Origin: Aeromonas dhakensis
GTDB taxonomy: Bacteria; Pseudomonadota; Gammaproteobacteria; Enterobacterales; Aeromonadaceae
Direction: 5' to 3'
Assembly (NCBI RefSeq): GCF_000820305.1
Contig: NZ_CDBH01000061.1
Coordinates: 192,797-256,796, forward strand
Length of the DNA stretch: 64,000 bases
In this document: in pieces, positions 9,922 through 18,159 of the stretch
How the letters are laid out: each line of letters begins with the position of its first letter
Numbering within the stretch: position 1 is the stretch's first letter
Position numbers and translations under genes: made by a program
The notes under the pieces: generated by a model
Database searches by the model: none
Told to the model about the DNA's origin: nothing
The model's input: only the letters and a program-made list of their open reading frames with translations

Positions 9922-11724
9922 ATGAATCATTTCGAGATTATTGAAACCCGCGTCGCCCAGGTCAGGGCCGAACTGGCCATGATGGAGCTGGACGCCTTCA
10001 TCGTCCCCCATGACGACGAGCACCTGGGGGAGTACATTCCCGCCTACGCCGAGCGACTGGACTGGATCACGGGTTTCAACGGCTCCGCCGGCCTCGCCAT
10101 CATACTGGCGCAGCGGGCGGCCCTGTTCATCGACGGTCGTTACACGGTGCAGGCCCGCATGCAGGCACCGGCCGAGCTCTTCGAGTTTCTCCATCTGAAC
10201 GAAGATCCCCACGTGCAGTGGCTGGCCGAGCAGCTGCCTGCCGGTTCCCGGGTCGGCTTCGATGCCCGCCTGCACAGCCTGGCCTGGTATCGACACGCCA
10301 AAGAGATCCTGACCGAGCGCGGCATCGAGCTGGTGCGTGTTGATCAGAACCCCATCGATCTGCACTGGAGCGATCGCCCCGCTCCCACCAAGAATCCGGC
10401 CATCCTCTACAGCGAGGCGCTGGCGGGCCAGTCCAGCCAGGCCAAGCGCGAGCTGCTGGCCAGCGATCTGCGCAAGCGCGGTCTGGATGCTGTGCTGCTG
10501 ACCCAGGCCGAGCCCATCAACTGGCTGCTCAACCTGCGCGGTCGCGACGTGGAGCGGCTGCCGGTGGTGCTGGGCTTTGCGGTGCTCTACGCCAACGCCA
10601 CCATGGATTTCTTCGTCGACACCGACAAGATCGACTGCTTCGCCTTCAGCCAGCACGTGGGGCAGGATGTCTCCGTCTACCCCATCGACAAGCTGGGTGA
10701 CGTGCTCAAACGCATCGGCGAGGATCAGCAGAAGGTGCTGGCCGATCCCAACACCGCCAACGCCTGGACCCAGCTGGTCATGGAAGAAGCGGGCGCCATC
10801 CTGGTAGCCGGTCAGGATCCGACCATGCTGCCGAAGGCGTGCAAGAACGAAGTGGAGCTGGCCGGCATGCGCGCCGCCCATCTGCGCGATGGTGTCGCCG
10901 TCACCCGCTTCCTGGCCTGGCTGGATCGGCTGATCGCCAGCGGCGAGTTCGACGGCGTGGATGAAGGCACCCTGGCCGACCAGCTGGAAACCTTCCGCCG
11001 CGAGCAGGAGCACTACGTCGAGCCGAGCTTCGACACCATCTCGGCGCTCGGCCCCAACGCCGCCATGTGCCACTACCGCCACACCAACGGCACCCCGCGT
11101 ACCTTTGGTCAGGACAGCATCTATCTGGTGGACTCCGGCGCCCAGTATCTGGACGGCACCACCGACATCACCCGCACCATCAAGGTGGGTGAGCTGAGCG
11201 ACGAGCACAAGGCGATGTTCACCCGGGTGTTGCAGGGTCACATCGCGCTGGATCAGGCCCGCTTCCCGCGCGGCACCGCCGGCATCCAGCTCGACGTGCT
11301 GGCCCGCATGCCGCTGTGGCAGGCCGGTTACAACTACGACCACGGCACCGGCCACGGCGTCGGCCACTTCCTCAGCGTGCACGAAGGCCCGCAGCGCATC
11401 GCCCCCAAGGGCAGCCTGGTGGCCCTGCAACCGGGCATGGTGCTCTCCAACGAACCCGGCTACTACCGGGAAGATGCCTTCGGCATCCGTTGCGAGAACC
11501 TGGTGGTGGTTACCGAACAGGAGCAGATCGGCGAGCTGCCGATGCTGGGCTTCGAGCGGCTGACCTATGTACCGTTCGATACCCGCCTCATCGATCGCAG
11601 CCTGCTGAGCCCGGCCGAGTTCCGCTGGATCAACGAGTACCACGCCGAGGTCTACCGCCGCCTGAGCCCGCTGCTGGAGGGCGAGGATCTCGCCTGGCTG
11701 GAGCAGGCAACCAGCCTTATCTAA
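9922..11724 (+). CDS. Xaa-Pro aminopeptidase (M24B, three-domain type)
   Basis: Removes N-terminal residues preceding proline. The 600-residue length and two N-terminal creatinase-like domains followed by a C-terminal pita-bread domain match the long aminopeptidase P type, not the roughly 440-residue PepP. Dinuclear metal ligands are visible: Asp in YLVDSG and in DGTTDITRT, His in GTGHGVGHFL, and Glu in NEPGYYRED and GIRCEN. No signal peptide is present, so it is cytoplasmic. The ribosome-binding site is weak. It ends in a terminator at 11751-11778 and follows a GntR regulator. Confidence 0.93.
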   Translation: MNHFEIIETRVAQVRAELAMMELDAFIVPHDDEHLGEYIPAYAERLDWITGFNGSAGLAIILAQRAALFIDGRYTVQARMQAPAELFEFLHLNEDPHVQWLAEQLPAGSRVGFDARLHSLAWYRHAKEILTERGIELVRVDQNPIDLHWSDRPAPTKNPAILYSEALAGQSSQAKRELLASDLRKRGLDAVLLTQAEPINWLLNLRGRDVERLPVVLGFAVLYANATMDFFVDTDKIDCFAFSQHVGQDVSVYPIDKLGDVLKRIGEDQQKVLADPNTANAWTQLVMEEAGAILVAGQDPTMLPKACKNEVELAGMRAAHLRDGVAVTRFLAWLDRLIASGEFDGVDEGTLADQLETFRREQEHYVEPSFDTISALGPNAAMCHYRHTNGTPRTFGQDSIYLVDSGAQYLDGTTDITRTIKVGELSDEHKAMFTRVLQGHIALDQARFPRGTAGIQLDVLARMPLWQAGYNYDHGTGHGVGHFLSVHEGPQRIAPKGSLVALQPGMVLSNEPGYYREDAFGIRCENLVVVTEQEQIGELPMLGFERLTYVPFDTRLIDRSLLSPAEFRWINEYHAEVYRRLSPLLEGEDLAWLEQATSLI

Positions 11725-11750
11725 GCGCAGACAATCGAAGTTGTCTGATG

Positions 11751-11778
11751 AAACAGGGCCTGCAGGCCCTGTTTTTTT
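11751..11778 (+). terminator. Terminator of the aminopeptidase P gene
   Basis: Arms ACAGGGCC and GGCCCTGT around TGCA, then seven T residues. It lies inside the theoretical 5' extension of the next reading frame, which argues against that long start. Confidence 0.93.
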
Positions 11779-11788
11779 GCCCGCCGGT

Positions 11789-11802
11789 TTGACCTGTATC
11801 AA
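11789..11802 (+). promoter_or_regulatory. FNR/DNR-type operator
   Basis: TTGAC-CTGT-ATCAA matches the CRP/FNR-family dyad TTGAT-N4-ATCAA at nine of ten arm positions. It lies 26 bases before the start of the YgbA-like gene, between the upstream terminator and that start, so it can only serve this gene. In this spacing it could recruit FNR or an NO-sensing DNR/NnrR protein. Confidence 0.7.
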
Positions 11803-11827
11803 GACCCCGTCGCCCCAGGTCCGGACA

Positions 11828-12232
11828 ATGCCTTGCATGACGACCCATCACACCCACCCCGCACGCCCGGCCCGTGCCGACAAGGCGCCCGTGCATCCCA
11901 GGCTCAAGCGGGAGCAGCAGACGGTCAGCGCCATGATCCGCCTCTACTGCGACCACCATCATCAGGATCCCGCTTGCCGGCACTGCCAGCAGTTGCAGGA
12001 GTTCGCCCACCAGCGGCTGCGCCGCTGCCGCTATGGTCACGGCCACAAGCCCACCTGTGCCAACTGCCACATCCACTGCTATGCCCCGGCCATGCGCAAG
12101 CAGATCCAGCTGGTAATGAAGTGGAGCGGCCCGCGCATGCTGTGGCATCACCCCTGGCTGGCCCTGCGCCACCTGCTGGACAGTCGTCGCAAGGCCCCCA
12201 AGCGACCGGGCAGCCGCCCCCTGCCGCCCTGA
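11828..12232 (+). CDS. YgbA-like 'nitrous oxide-stimulated promoter' family protein
   Basis: 134-residue Cys/His-rich protein. It has the signature LKREQQTVSAMIRLYC, a C-x2-C pair (CRHCQQL), and CANCHIHCYAPAMRKQI, ending in a basic proline-containing tail. This pattern matches the YgbA/DUF (nitrous oxide-stimulated promoter) family, whose E. coli member is induced by nitrosative stress. The biochemical role is unclear; an iron or zinc site is plausible from the cysteines. The ATG at 11828 has AGG at 11817-11819; a second ATG at 11837 is also possible. The FNR/DNR-type box upstream agrees with the family's NO or anaerobic link. Confidence 0.8.
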   Translation: MPCMTTHHTHPARPARADKAPVHPRLKREQQTVSAMIRLYCDHHHQDPACRHCQQLQEFAHQRLRRCRYGHGHKPTCANCHIHCYAPAMRKQIQLVMKWSGPRMLWHHPWLALRHLLDSRRKAPKRPGSRPLPP

Positions 12233-12352
12233 GCCGGGGCCGCCCTGACGCTCAGAACCCCAGACCCGCTTGCATCAGTCCGGCGGGCCCACTACCCTGT
12301 GGCTCCTTTTTGACTGCCGCCCGGCAGCACGTACGACACTACAGGAGCCCGG

Positions 12353-12805
12353 ATGCACCAGCCCCCCGTTTTGAGAGTGGCGCGCCACACCGACATGCAC
12401 GCCATCTGGCAGATCGACGTCAATGTGTTCGGGGAGGATGTCTATCCCGGCTTCTTCTTCCGCCAGGCCATGGACCTGTGGCCCGAGCTGCTGCTGGTGG
12501 CCGAGCTGGACGGCAAGCTGCTGGGCTATGCCCTGGGTGGACTGGGACAGGATCGGTCGCAGGGCTGGCTGCTGTCGCTGGCGGTGCTGCCGGGGGCGCG
12601 CGGCTTCGGTCTGGCCGAACGCATGATGCTGCAGGTGGAGCAGTCACTGCTGACACTGGGGATCGAGCGGGTCAGACTGACGGTGGATCCGGCCAATCCG
12701 GCCCAGCGCCTCTACTTTCGACTCGGTTATCAGCAACTGGCCGAGGAGCGCGACTATTTCGGCCAGGGCGAGGATCGCCTGCTGCTGGAAAAACGGCTCG
12801 GCTGA
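12353..12805 (+). CDS. GNAT-family N-acetyltransferase
   Basis: 150-residue acyl-CoA-dependent acetyltransferase. A single GNAT fold is visible: motif A in LLSLAVLPGARGFGLAERMM (about 80-99), with the acetyl-CoA pyrophosphate loop, and motif B ending in NPAQRLYFRLGYQ, where the YFRLGY segment is typical of RimI-like enzymes. The substrate is not determinable. AGGAG precedes the ATG. It stands alone between the YgbA-like gene and a lipoprotein gene, both on the same strand. Confidence 0.85.
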   Translation: MHQPPVLRVARHTDMHAIWQIDVNVFGEDVYPGFFFRQAMDLWPELLLVAELDGKLLGYALGGLGQDRSQGWLLSLAVLPGARGFGLAERMMLQVEQSLLTLGIERVRLTVDPANPAQRLYFRLGYQQLAEERDYFGQGEDRLLLEKRLG

Positions 12806-12942
12806 GCCGGCGGTGACGGGGTTTGCGGGGCCCGGGCCTTATAATTGGTTACACTTTGCTGGTTTCATGCTCAATCCGGTTGGCGTAGAGTTGAATCACT
12901 GACCGAACAAACCAGATTAGATGCCAGCCCAGGAGGCCCATC

Positions 12943-13419
12943 ATGTTGAAACGCATTACCCTCATCGCCCTGTTGGCCACCACCACAGCCACCACCCTCA
13001 GCGGCTGCGCCAACAGCGACGTCTACTCCGGCGATGTCTACACCAAGGATCGCGCCAAGCAGGTACAGACCGTCAGCTACGGCACCATCCTCTCCACACG
13101 CCCGGTCAAGATCCAGGCCGATGAGAACTCGCTGATCGGCACCATCGGCGGTGCCGTGGTCGGCGGCCTGCTCGGCAGCACCATCGGCGGCGGGCGCGGC
13201 AGCGACATCGCCGCGGCCGGTGGCGCCATCGCGGGTGCGGCAGCGGGCAAGGCAGCCGGGGACAAGCTCAACCAGGTGGACGGCGTCGAACTCGAGATCA
13301 AGAAAGAGAACGGCGAATCCATCGTGGTGGTGCAAAAGGCTAGCCCCACCTTCGTGCCGGGCGCCCGGGTCCGCATGACCCAGGGCAACGGCACCATCAA
13401 CGTGGCCGTGGTCAACTAA
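12943..13419 (+). CDS. Glycine-zipper outer-membrane lipoprotein (SlyB/Pcp-like)
   Basis: 158-residue lipoprotein precursor. The lipobox is LSGC at residues 19-22, with Ala at +2, which favours outer-membrane sorting. Residues 64-104 contain the glycine-zipper 2TM domain (GTIGGAVVGGLLGSTIGGG, then GGAIAGAAAGKAAG). The C-terminal VVVQKASPTFVPGARVR strand region resembles SlyB, a PhoP-linked envelope-stress lipoprotein in enterics. An AGGAGG ribosome-binding site supports the start. It is monocistronic, ending at a bidirectional terminator. Confidence 0.88.
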   Translation: MLKRITLIALLATTTATTLSGCANSDVYSGDVYTKDRAKQVQTVSYGTILSTRPVKIQADENSLIGTIGGAVVGGLLGSTIGGGRGSDIAAAGGAIAGAAAGKAAGDKLNQVDGVELEIKKENGESIVVVQKASPTFVPGARVRMTQGNGTINVAVVN

Positions 13420-13430
13420 GCCCTCCGCCC

Positions 13431-13465
13431 ATGAAAAAGCCCTCGCAGTGCGAGGGCTTTTTTTA
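13431..13465. terminator. Bidirectional terminator between the SlyB-like and CpdB-like genes
   Basis: AAAAAGCCCTCGCA pairs with TGCGAGGGCTTTTT, giving a T-run on both strands. It serves the two convergent genes on either side. Confidence 0.93.
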
Positions 13466-13484
13466 TTGTCATGTCGGCCGGGAA

Positions 13485-15476
13485 TTACTGACGGATCAGC
13501 CGGAAGATGGCGTAGCCAGGGTGCTGGGCGTCATCCATCGGCAGGGTGGACTTGTACTCCAGATCCGCACCGGCCAGCTGCTTGGCCTCCTCGCGGGGCG
13601 AGGAGTAGAGCCGCACGTCCACGTTGGCCGGCAGGGCCTTCATGTGCCAGTTGTTGTTGGCCGCCGGGCTGAAGCCGGCCGGGTTGTCGGCAGACTGGGC
13701 CTTCAGGTACTGGGCGATGATCTCGCGCGTCTCGAAGGGATCTTCATGGACGATGTTGCTGCCGTCGATACCCGGGAAGTGGCCGCCGCCGCTGGCGCGG
13801 TAGTTGTTGGTCACCACGTAGAACTTCTGGGCCGGATCGATGGGCTGACCATTGAAGGTGAGGCTGCTGATACGCTGGCCGTCGCTGACCTTGGCCCCTT
13901 CCTTGTTGTAACGGGCCGGCTGGGTGATATCCACCTCGTAGTTGACCCCGTCGATCACGTCGAAGTTGTAGGTGGGGAACTTCTCGTTCACCAGCCACTG
14001 CACCTCGGTCTTGCCGGTGTCGATCTGGTTGAACTGGCCGGCACTCATCTCCAGCCACTCCTTGACGGTGGCCCCGTTCACCTCGACCACCTGCAGGGTG
14101 TTCGGATAGATGTAGAGGTCGGAGACGTTGCGCAGGGAGATGTCGCCCTGGGCCACGTAGGTGAAGTCATTGATGCCGTTGCGACCGCCACGGAACGGTG
14201 CCGCCACCGACAGGATGGGGTAGGACTCCTTGAGCAGGCCGTCTTTTTGCAGCTGCTCGGCATAGCGGCGCTGGGCATCGCTCACCAGCTGCACCGAAGG
14301 ATCATCCTGCACCAGGGCGAAGAAGCTGTGGATGGAGGAGGTGATCTTGCCGAGCGGCTCATCCAGCCACTGGTTGGTGGCGTCGTGGTCGGCCTGTACC
14401 AGGTCCACCACCCGTTGATCCACCGCGCTGCCTTCGCTGGAGTCGATCTTGCGCAGGCTGGCCTGGCTCTGTTTCACCTGCCACTTGCCGTCCACCTGCT
14501 CCAGCTTGAGGTCGATGATGCCGAGGTGGTTGCCCCAGTAACCCGGCATCACGGTCGGAATGCCGCTCAGGGTACCGGCCTGGTTGTCCACCTCCGGCAG
14601 ATCCGGGAAGTCACCCGGGAAGTTCTTGTGGGCGTGGCCCAGCATCAGGGCATCCACCCCCTTCACCTTGGCCAGGTGCCAGGCGGAGTTCTCCATCATG
14701 GCCTCGTAGCTGCTGGCGTTGATGCCGGTGTGGGCAACAACGACGACCACGTCGGCGCCCTTGGCGCGCAGCTCGGGCACATAGTGGTTGGCGGTCTCGA
14801 CCATGTCGGCCACCACCACCTTGCCTTCCAGATGGCGCTTGTCCCACTGCAGCACCTGCGGCGGGGTCAGCCCCAGGATGCCGACCTTGACGGTCTGCAG
14901 CTGGCCCTTGTCATCCTTCACCTTGCGCTCCAGCAGCAGGTAGGGGGTGAACTTGTTGCCGCTCCAGTCAATCTGCCCCTTGGCATCCCGCTTGAAGGCG
15001 CCCGCCTCGAACACGTTGGCGTTCACATAGGGGAACTTGGCCCCCTGCAGGGTCTTGGTGAGGTAATCCAGACCGTAGTTGAATTCGTGGTTACCCAGGT
15101 TGCCGGCGTCGTAGCCGAGCTCGTTCATCGCCTTGAACACCGGGTGGGCCTGCTTGTCGAGGTAACCGGCACCGGACTGCTCGAAGATGTAGTCAGCCAG
15201 CGGCGTGCCCTGGATCAGGTCGCCGTTGTCGAGCAGCAGGTTGTTGGGGTTTTCGGCGCGGGCCGCGCGGATCAGCAGCGCGGTGCGGGAGAGGCCGAAC
15301 TTGCGATCCTCCTTGTTCTGGTAGTAGTCATACCCCAGCACGTTGGAGTGGATATCGGAGGTCTGGATCAGACGCAGGGCAACCTCGCCCGGTTGCGCCT
15401 TGCTGTCGTTTTCATTGCTACAGGCAGACAACAGCACGATGGCTGCAATAGCACCCAGCTTCATGGATTTATTCAC
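13485..15476 (-). CDS. cpdB: 2',3'-cyclic-nucleotide 2'-phosphodiesterase / 3'-nucleotidase, lipoprotein form
   Basis: 663-residue exported metallophosphoesterase that hydrolyses 2',3'-cyclic nucleotides and 3'-nucleotides, providing nucleosides for uptake. The N-terminal calcineurin-like domain has the metal motifs QTSDIHSN, NGDLIQGT and GNHEFNYGLDYL, and later VVVVAHTG and GHAHKNFPG. The 5'-nucleotidase C-terminal substrate domain covers roughly residues 380-600. The leader ends in the lipobox LLSAC (Cys19, +2 Ser), so it is predicted to be membrane-anchored, whereas E. coli CpdB is soluble. The gene is monocistronic. Confidence 0.92.
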   Translation of the reverse strand: MNKSMKLGAIAAIVLLSACSNENDSKAQPGEVALRLIQTSDIHSNVLGYDYYQNKEDRKFGLSRTALLIRAARAENPNNLLLDNGDLIQGTPLADYIFEQSGAGYLDKQAHPVFKAMNELGYDAGNLGNHEFNYGLDYLTKTLQGAKFPYVNANVFEAGAFKRDAKGQIDWSGNKFTPYLLLERKVKDDKGQLQTVKVGILGLTPPQVLQWDKRHLEGKVVVADMVETANHYVPELRAKGADVVVVVAHTGINASSYEAMMENSAWHLAKVKGVDALMLGHAHKNFPGDFPDLPEVDNQAGTLSGIPTVMPGYWGNHLGIIDLKLEQVDGKWQVKQSQASLRKIDSSEGSAVDQRVVDLVQADHDATNQWLDEPLGKITSSIHSFFALVQDDPSVQLVSDAQRRYAEQLQKDGLLKESYPILSVAAPFRGGRNGINDFTYVAQGDISLRNVSDLYIYPNTLQVVEVNGATVKEWLEMSAGQFNQIDTGKTEVQWLVNEKFPTYNFDVIDGVNYEVDITQPARYNKEGAKVSDGQRISSLTFNGQPIDPAQKFYVVTNNYRASGGGHFPGIDGSNIVHEDPFETREIIAQYLKAQSADNPAGFSPAANNNWHMKALPANVDVRLYSSPREEAKQLAGADLEYKSTLPMDDAQHPGYAIFRLIRQ

Positions 15477-15590
15477 TGTCTTGTCCCTTTTATTAGAGTG
15501 TCGCTTTACCAGCGACGGGAATTTAACAGACGAATATGTCAGCGGATGAAGCCGGGGTGAATTTTTATGAGGTGCGGCACAAAAATAGCC

Positions 15591-16211
15591 TTATGACGCC
15601 AGCAAAGCCCCGCTCGCCAGCTGCAACGCCAACCCCAGCATGATGAAACCAACAATAGTATCAATAGCTTGCTGTACCCTGCCGCGGGCGAGCCAGGGCG
15701 AGAGAGCGGCCGCCCCGAACGCCAGGCTGTAGAACCAGACCAGCGAGGCCAGCATGGCCCCCGCCGCAAAGGCGGGCCGCAACTCTTCGGCAAACTGGCT
15801 GCCGAAGGATCCGAGCAGCATCAGGGTATCCAGGTAGACGTGGGGGTTGAGCAGGGTCACCCCGAGCGTCATGGCCAGCACGCTCTTGACCCCCATCAAC
15901 TGGGGTGAGTCCGCAAGCGAAGCCCCCTGCCCACGCCAGGCGCTGCGCAGGGAACGGATACCGAACCAGCCGAGGAACAGCACGCCGCCCCAGGTCAGCA
16001 GGGCCAGTCCGATCGGGCTGGCCGCCAGCAGGTTGGCCCCGCCGAACACCCCGATGCCGATCAGCACGAGATCGCACAGGCAGCAGAGGGTCGCCGTCAG
16101 CAGATGGTGGTTGCGGTGGATACCCCGGCTCAGCACGAAGGCATTCTGGGCACCGATGGGGATGATCATGGCAAGGCCTAGGGTGAAGCCTTGCAGGGTG
16201 GTAGCAAACAT
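15591..16211 (-). CDS. argO: LysE/ArgO-family L-arginine exporter
   Basis: 206-residue inner-membrane amino-acid exporter, likely exporting arginine and possibly lysine. The N-terminal GFTLGLAMIIPIGAQNAFVLSRG is the LysE/ArgO signature, with the conserved P-G-Q-N region in the first helix. About six hydrophobic segments span the rest, and NPHVYLDTLMLLG is also family-typical. The regulator argP lies 2 kb away with ahyRI in between. A TATAGT -10 box (16244-16249, minus strand) lacks a good -35, which would fit activator-dependent transcription. Confidence 0.9.
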   Translation of the reverse strand: MFATTLQGFTLGLAMIIPIGAQNAFVLSRGIHRNHHLLTATLCCLCDLVLIGIGVFGGANLLAASPIGLALLTWGGVLFLGWFGIRSLRSAWRGQGASLADSPQLMGVKSVLAMTLGVTLLNPHVYLDTLMLLGSFGSQFAEELRPAFAAGAMLASLVWFYSLAFGAAALSPWLARGRVQQAIDTIVGFIMLGLALQLASGALLAS

Positions 16212-16243
16212 GGATGAACCGTCCAGCAGAGTGATTGGACGGC

Positions 16244-16249
16244 ACTATA
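16244..16249 (-). promoter_or_regulatory. Putative -10 box of argO
   Basis: TATAGT on the minus strand lies about 33 bases before the argO start. The -35 position 17 bp upstream reads TCTCTA, a poor match. This fits a promoter that needs an activator such as ArgP. Confidence 0.45.
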
Positions 16250-16424
16250 AGGGGCGGCCAGACGTTTAGAGAAATTCATTAATCTGCTGAGCAATTTGTT
16301 TTGCTAATGACAGAGGGCTCGACCCAACCCCTTCGAGGTAGAAGGGGCTAGACCCGTTCATGGCTGTCAATTGCAGGATCTGACAATTGTTAGCCAGTCA
16401 CTCTGCCCCGAGAATCATCGGGTT

Positions 16425-17207
16425 TTATTGCATCAGCTTGGGGAAGTTGGTGACCACGACCTGCTCGAGATTGGGCAGCAAGATGCCACTGCTCACCCCC
16501 TTGGCGATGGCCTGGTAGCGATTCATCGACCCCGTTTTACGGGTGACCTGATTGAGGTGGTAGTTCACGGTTCGCTCCGTGATCCCCAGGATGCAGGCGA
16601 TTTCACTCGACGTTTTCCCTTCACTGGCCCAGAACAGGCATTCGGTCTCCCGGTCAGTCAGGGCCTCCTGAGGGTCATCGTCCCGCAGACTGACCCGCAC
16701 AATCCGGATCGCCGCCTCGAAGATGTAGTTGGACATCCAGGAGAGGACGGGCGAGGACTCCAGCAGCAGATCGCTCGATGCCCGCTCGGCGGTGATGAAC
16801 GACAGTATGCCGTTTTCCCCCGCCGCCCCGTGCAACGGAAACGAGATGCCGTTGCGCAGCCCGAACTCCGCCGCCAACCCCATCACGTCCAGACTGCCCT
16901 CTTGCAGAAAACGTGCTCGCTCATCCAGCCGGTTCCAGTAAATGGGCAAGGTCTGCTTGCGGGCCAATTGAATGATGGGATCACAGGCCAGCATATGGTT
17001 TGCCGTATAGGCCTGCACCCAGGAGTCGGGGCACTGATTGAACAGCACCACCTTGGGTCTTTGCATCGACATGGGAATGATCAGCGCAAACCGGTAGTAG
17101 TCGTAACCCATACCGAGCGTGAACCGACCGATCAACTCGGCCAGACGATCCCCGTCCGTTACCGAAGTGAAATGTTCGAGGTACTCAAGCAGTTGGTCTT
17201 GTTTCAT
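16425..17207 (-). CDS. ahyR: LuxR-family quorum-sensing regulator AhyR
   Basis: 260-residue acyl-homoserine-lactone receptor, the length of known AhyR. The N-terminal autoinducer domain (about 20-165) keeps family residues such as the Y-x-x-D-P pattern (LACDPIIQLA) and W-x-x-x-FL-type contacts. The C-terminal LuxR helix-turn-helix (about 190-250) reads LTDRETECLFWASEGKTSSEIACILGITERTVNYHLNQ (key Glu, Thr and Asn-Tyr-His residues). It is divergent from ahyI across 62 bp. Ligand is expected to be C4-HSL from AhyI. Confidence 0.95.
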   Translation of the reverse strand: MKQDQLLEYLEHFTSVTDGDRLAELIGRFTLGMGYDYYRFALIIPMSMQRPKVVLFNQCPDSWVQAYTANHMLACDPIIQLARKQTLPIYWNRLDERARFLQEGSLDVMGLAAEFGLRNGISFPLHGAAGENGILSFITAERASSDLLLESSPVLSWMSNYIFEAAIRIVRVSLRDDDPQEALTDRETECLFWASEGKTSSEIACILGITERTVNYHLNQVTRKTGSMNRYQAIAKGVSSGILLPNLEQVVVTNFPKLMQ

Positions 17208-17217
17208 AGGCTAGCCC

Positions 17218-17229
17218 CCCTGGCCAGGG
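17218..17229. promoter_or_regulatory. Palindrome in the ahyR-ahyI intergenic region (candidate lux-type box)
   Basis: CCCTGGCCAGGG is a perfect 12-bp dyad, 41 bp before the ahyI start and 11 bp before the ahyR start. A GATTAT -10-like hexamer follows at 17234-17239. It keeps the CTG...CAG half-site feature of lux boxes, but is shorter than the 20-bp consensus, so the assignment is by position. Confidence 0.5.
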
Positions 17230-17269
17230 CCTCGATTATAGCGCCGAACACTGAAATGGAGACATCTGA

Positions 17270-17893
17270 ATGCTTGTTTTCAAAGGAAAATTAAAAGAAC
17301 ACCCCAGATGGGAGGTAGAAAACGAGCTTTATCGCTTTCGCAATCGCGTCTTCTCCGATCGCCTCGGCTGGGATGTGGAATCTCACCGTGGTCTGGAGCA
17401 GGACAGTTTCGATACCCCGGACACCCACTGGGTTCTGATTGAGGACGAAGAAGGCCTGTGTGGCTGCATCCGTCTGCTCAGCTGTGCCCAGGATTACATG
17501 CTGCCCAGCATCTTCCCCACCGCCCTCGCCGGCGAAGCCCCGCCGCGCAGCAACGACGTGTGGGAACTGACCCGCCTCGCCATCGATGCCGAACGGGCAC
17601 CGCGCCTGGGCAACGGGGTCAGCGAGCTGACCTGCGTCATCTTCCGCGAGGTCTATGCCTTCGCCAGGGCGAAGGGGATCCGCGAGCTGGTTGCCGTGGT
17701 CAGCCTGCCGGTAGAGCGGATCTTCCGCCGCCTCGGCCTGCCCATCGAGCGGCTCGGTCACCGCCAGGCGGTGGATCTGGGCGCCGTGCGCGGGGTGGGG
17801 ATCCGCTTCCATCTGGACGAGCGTTTCGCCCGTGCCGTCGGTCAGCCCCTGCAGGGTGCCTATGACGAAGCCCGCGAGCTGGTCACCGAATAA
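17270..17893 (+). CDS. ahyI: Acyl-homoserine-lactone synthase AhyI
   Basis: 207-residue LuxI-type synthase that makes N-acyl-homoserine lactones from SAM and acyl-ACP; Aeromonas AhyI makes mainly C4-HSL with some C6-HSL. Invariant LuxI residues are visible: Arg25 and Phe29 in YRFRNRVFSDRLGW, Asp46 and Asp49 in the ESHRGLEQDSFDTPD segment, Arg70 in GCIRLL, and Glu/Arg in WELTRLAID. A GGAG ribosome-binding site precedes the ATG. It is divergent from ahyR, the normal Aeromonas arrangement. Confidence 0.96.
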   Translation: MLVFKGKLKEHPRWEVENELYRFRNRVFSDRLGWDVESHRGLEQDSFDTPDTHWVLIEDEEGLCGCIRLLSCAQDYMLPSIFPTALAGEAPPRSNDVWELTRLAIDAERAPRLGNGVSELTCVIFREVYAFARAKGIRELVAVVSLPVERIFRRLGLPIERLGHRQAVDLGAVRGVGIRFHLDERFARAVGQPLQGAYDEARELVTE

Positions 17894-17902
17894 GGGTGAC
17901 GC

Positions 17903-17930
17903 AAAAAAATCCCGGGGTAAGACCCGGGAT
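17903..17930 (-). terminator. Hairpin with minus-strand U-tract between ahyI and argP
   Basis: ATCCCGGG (17909-17916) pairs with CCCGGGAT (17923-17930). The T-run is on the minus strand (AAAAAAA at 17903-17909), so it is oriented for a leftward transcript. Downstream of ahyI on the plus strand the hairpin is followed by TAAAAG, with no T-run. It may still act on ahyI by convergence. Confidence 0.75.
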
Positions 17931-18009
17931 TAAAAGTTCTCGCTATGGCCCGTTTCCACCCCATGCAAAAACGGACGCAAAAGAGTATCCACTGAATGCC
18001 TTTTGACCA

Positions 18010-18029
18010 CCACTGTCACATCTCACAGT
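18010..18029. repeat. Inverted repeat upstream of argP
   Basis: CACTGT and ACAGTG arms with an 8-bp spacer, about 130 bp before argP. It could be an operator or part of a minus-strand RNA; its function is unassigned. Confidence 0.4.
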
Positions 18030-18159
18030 GACAAACCCGCTTTGACCCCACAGCCCTTGTCCCGCCTGCGCTGCCGACATTTTCAGCGCTCTTCGGTTGT
18101 TCTCTCGCCACCACTTGAGTAGCATCCCTTCTCAATCTCCCTGCTGATAAGGAATGCTG

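Noticed and set aside
11741..11827. Longer start for the YgbA-like gene
   Set aside because: The extension contains the upstream gene's terminator (11751-11778) and the FNR/DNR-type box.
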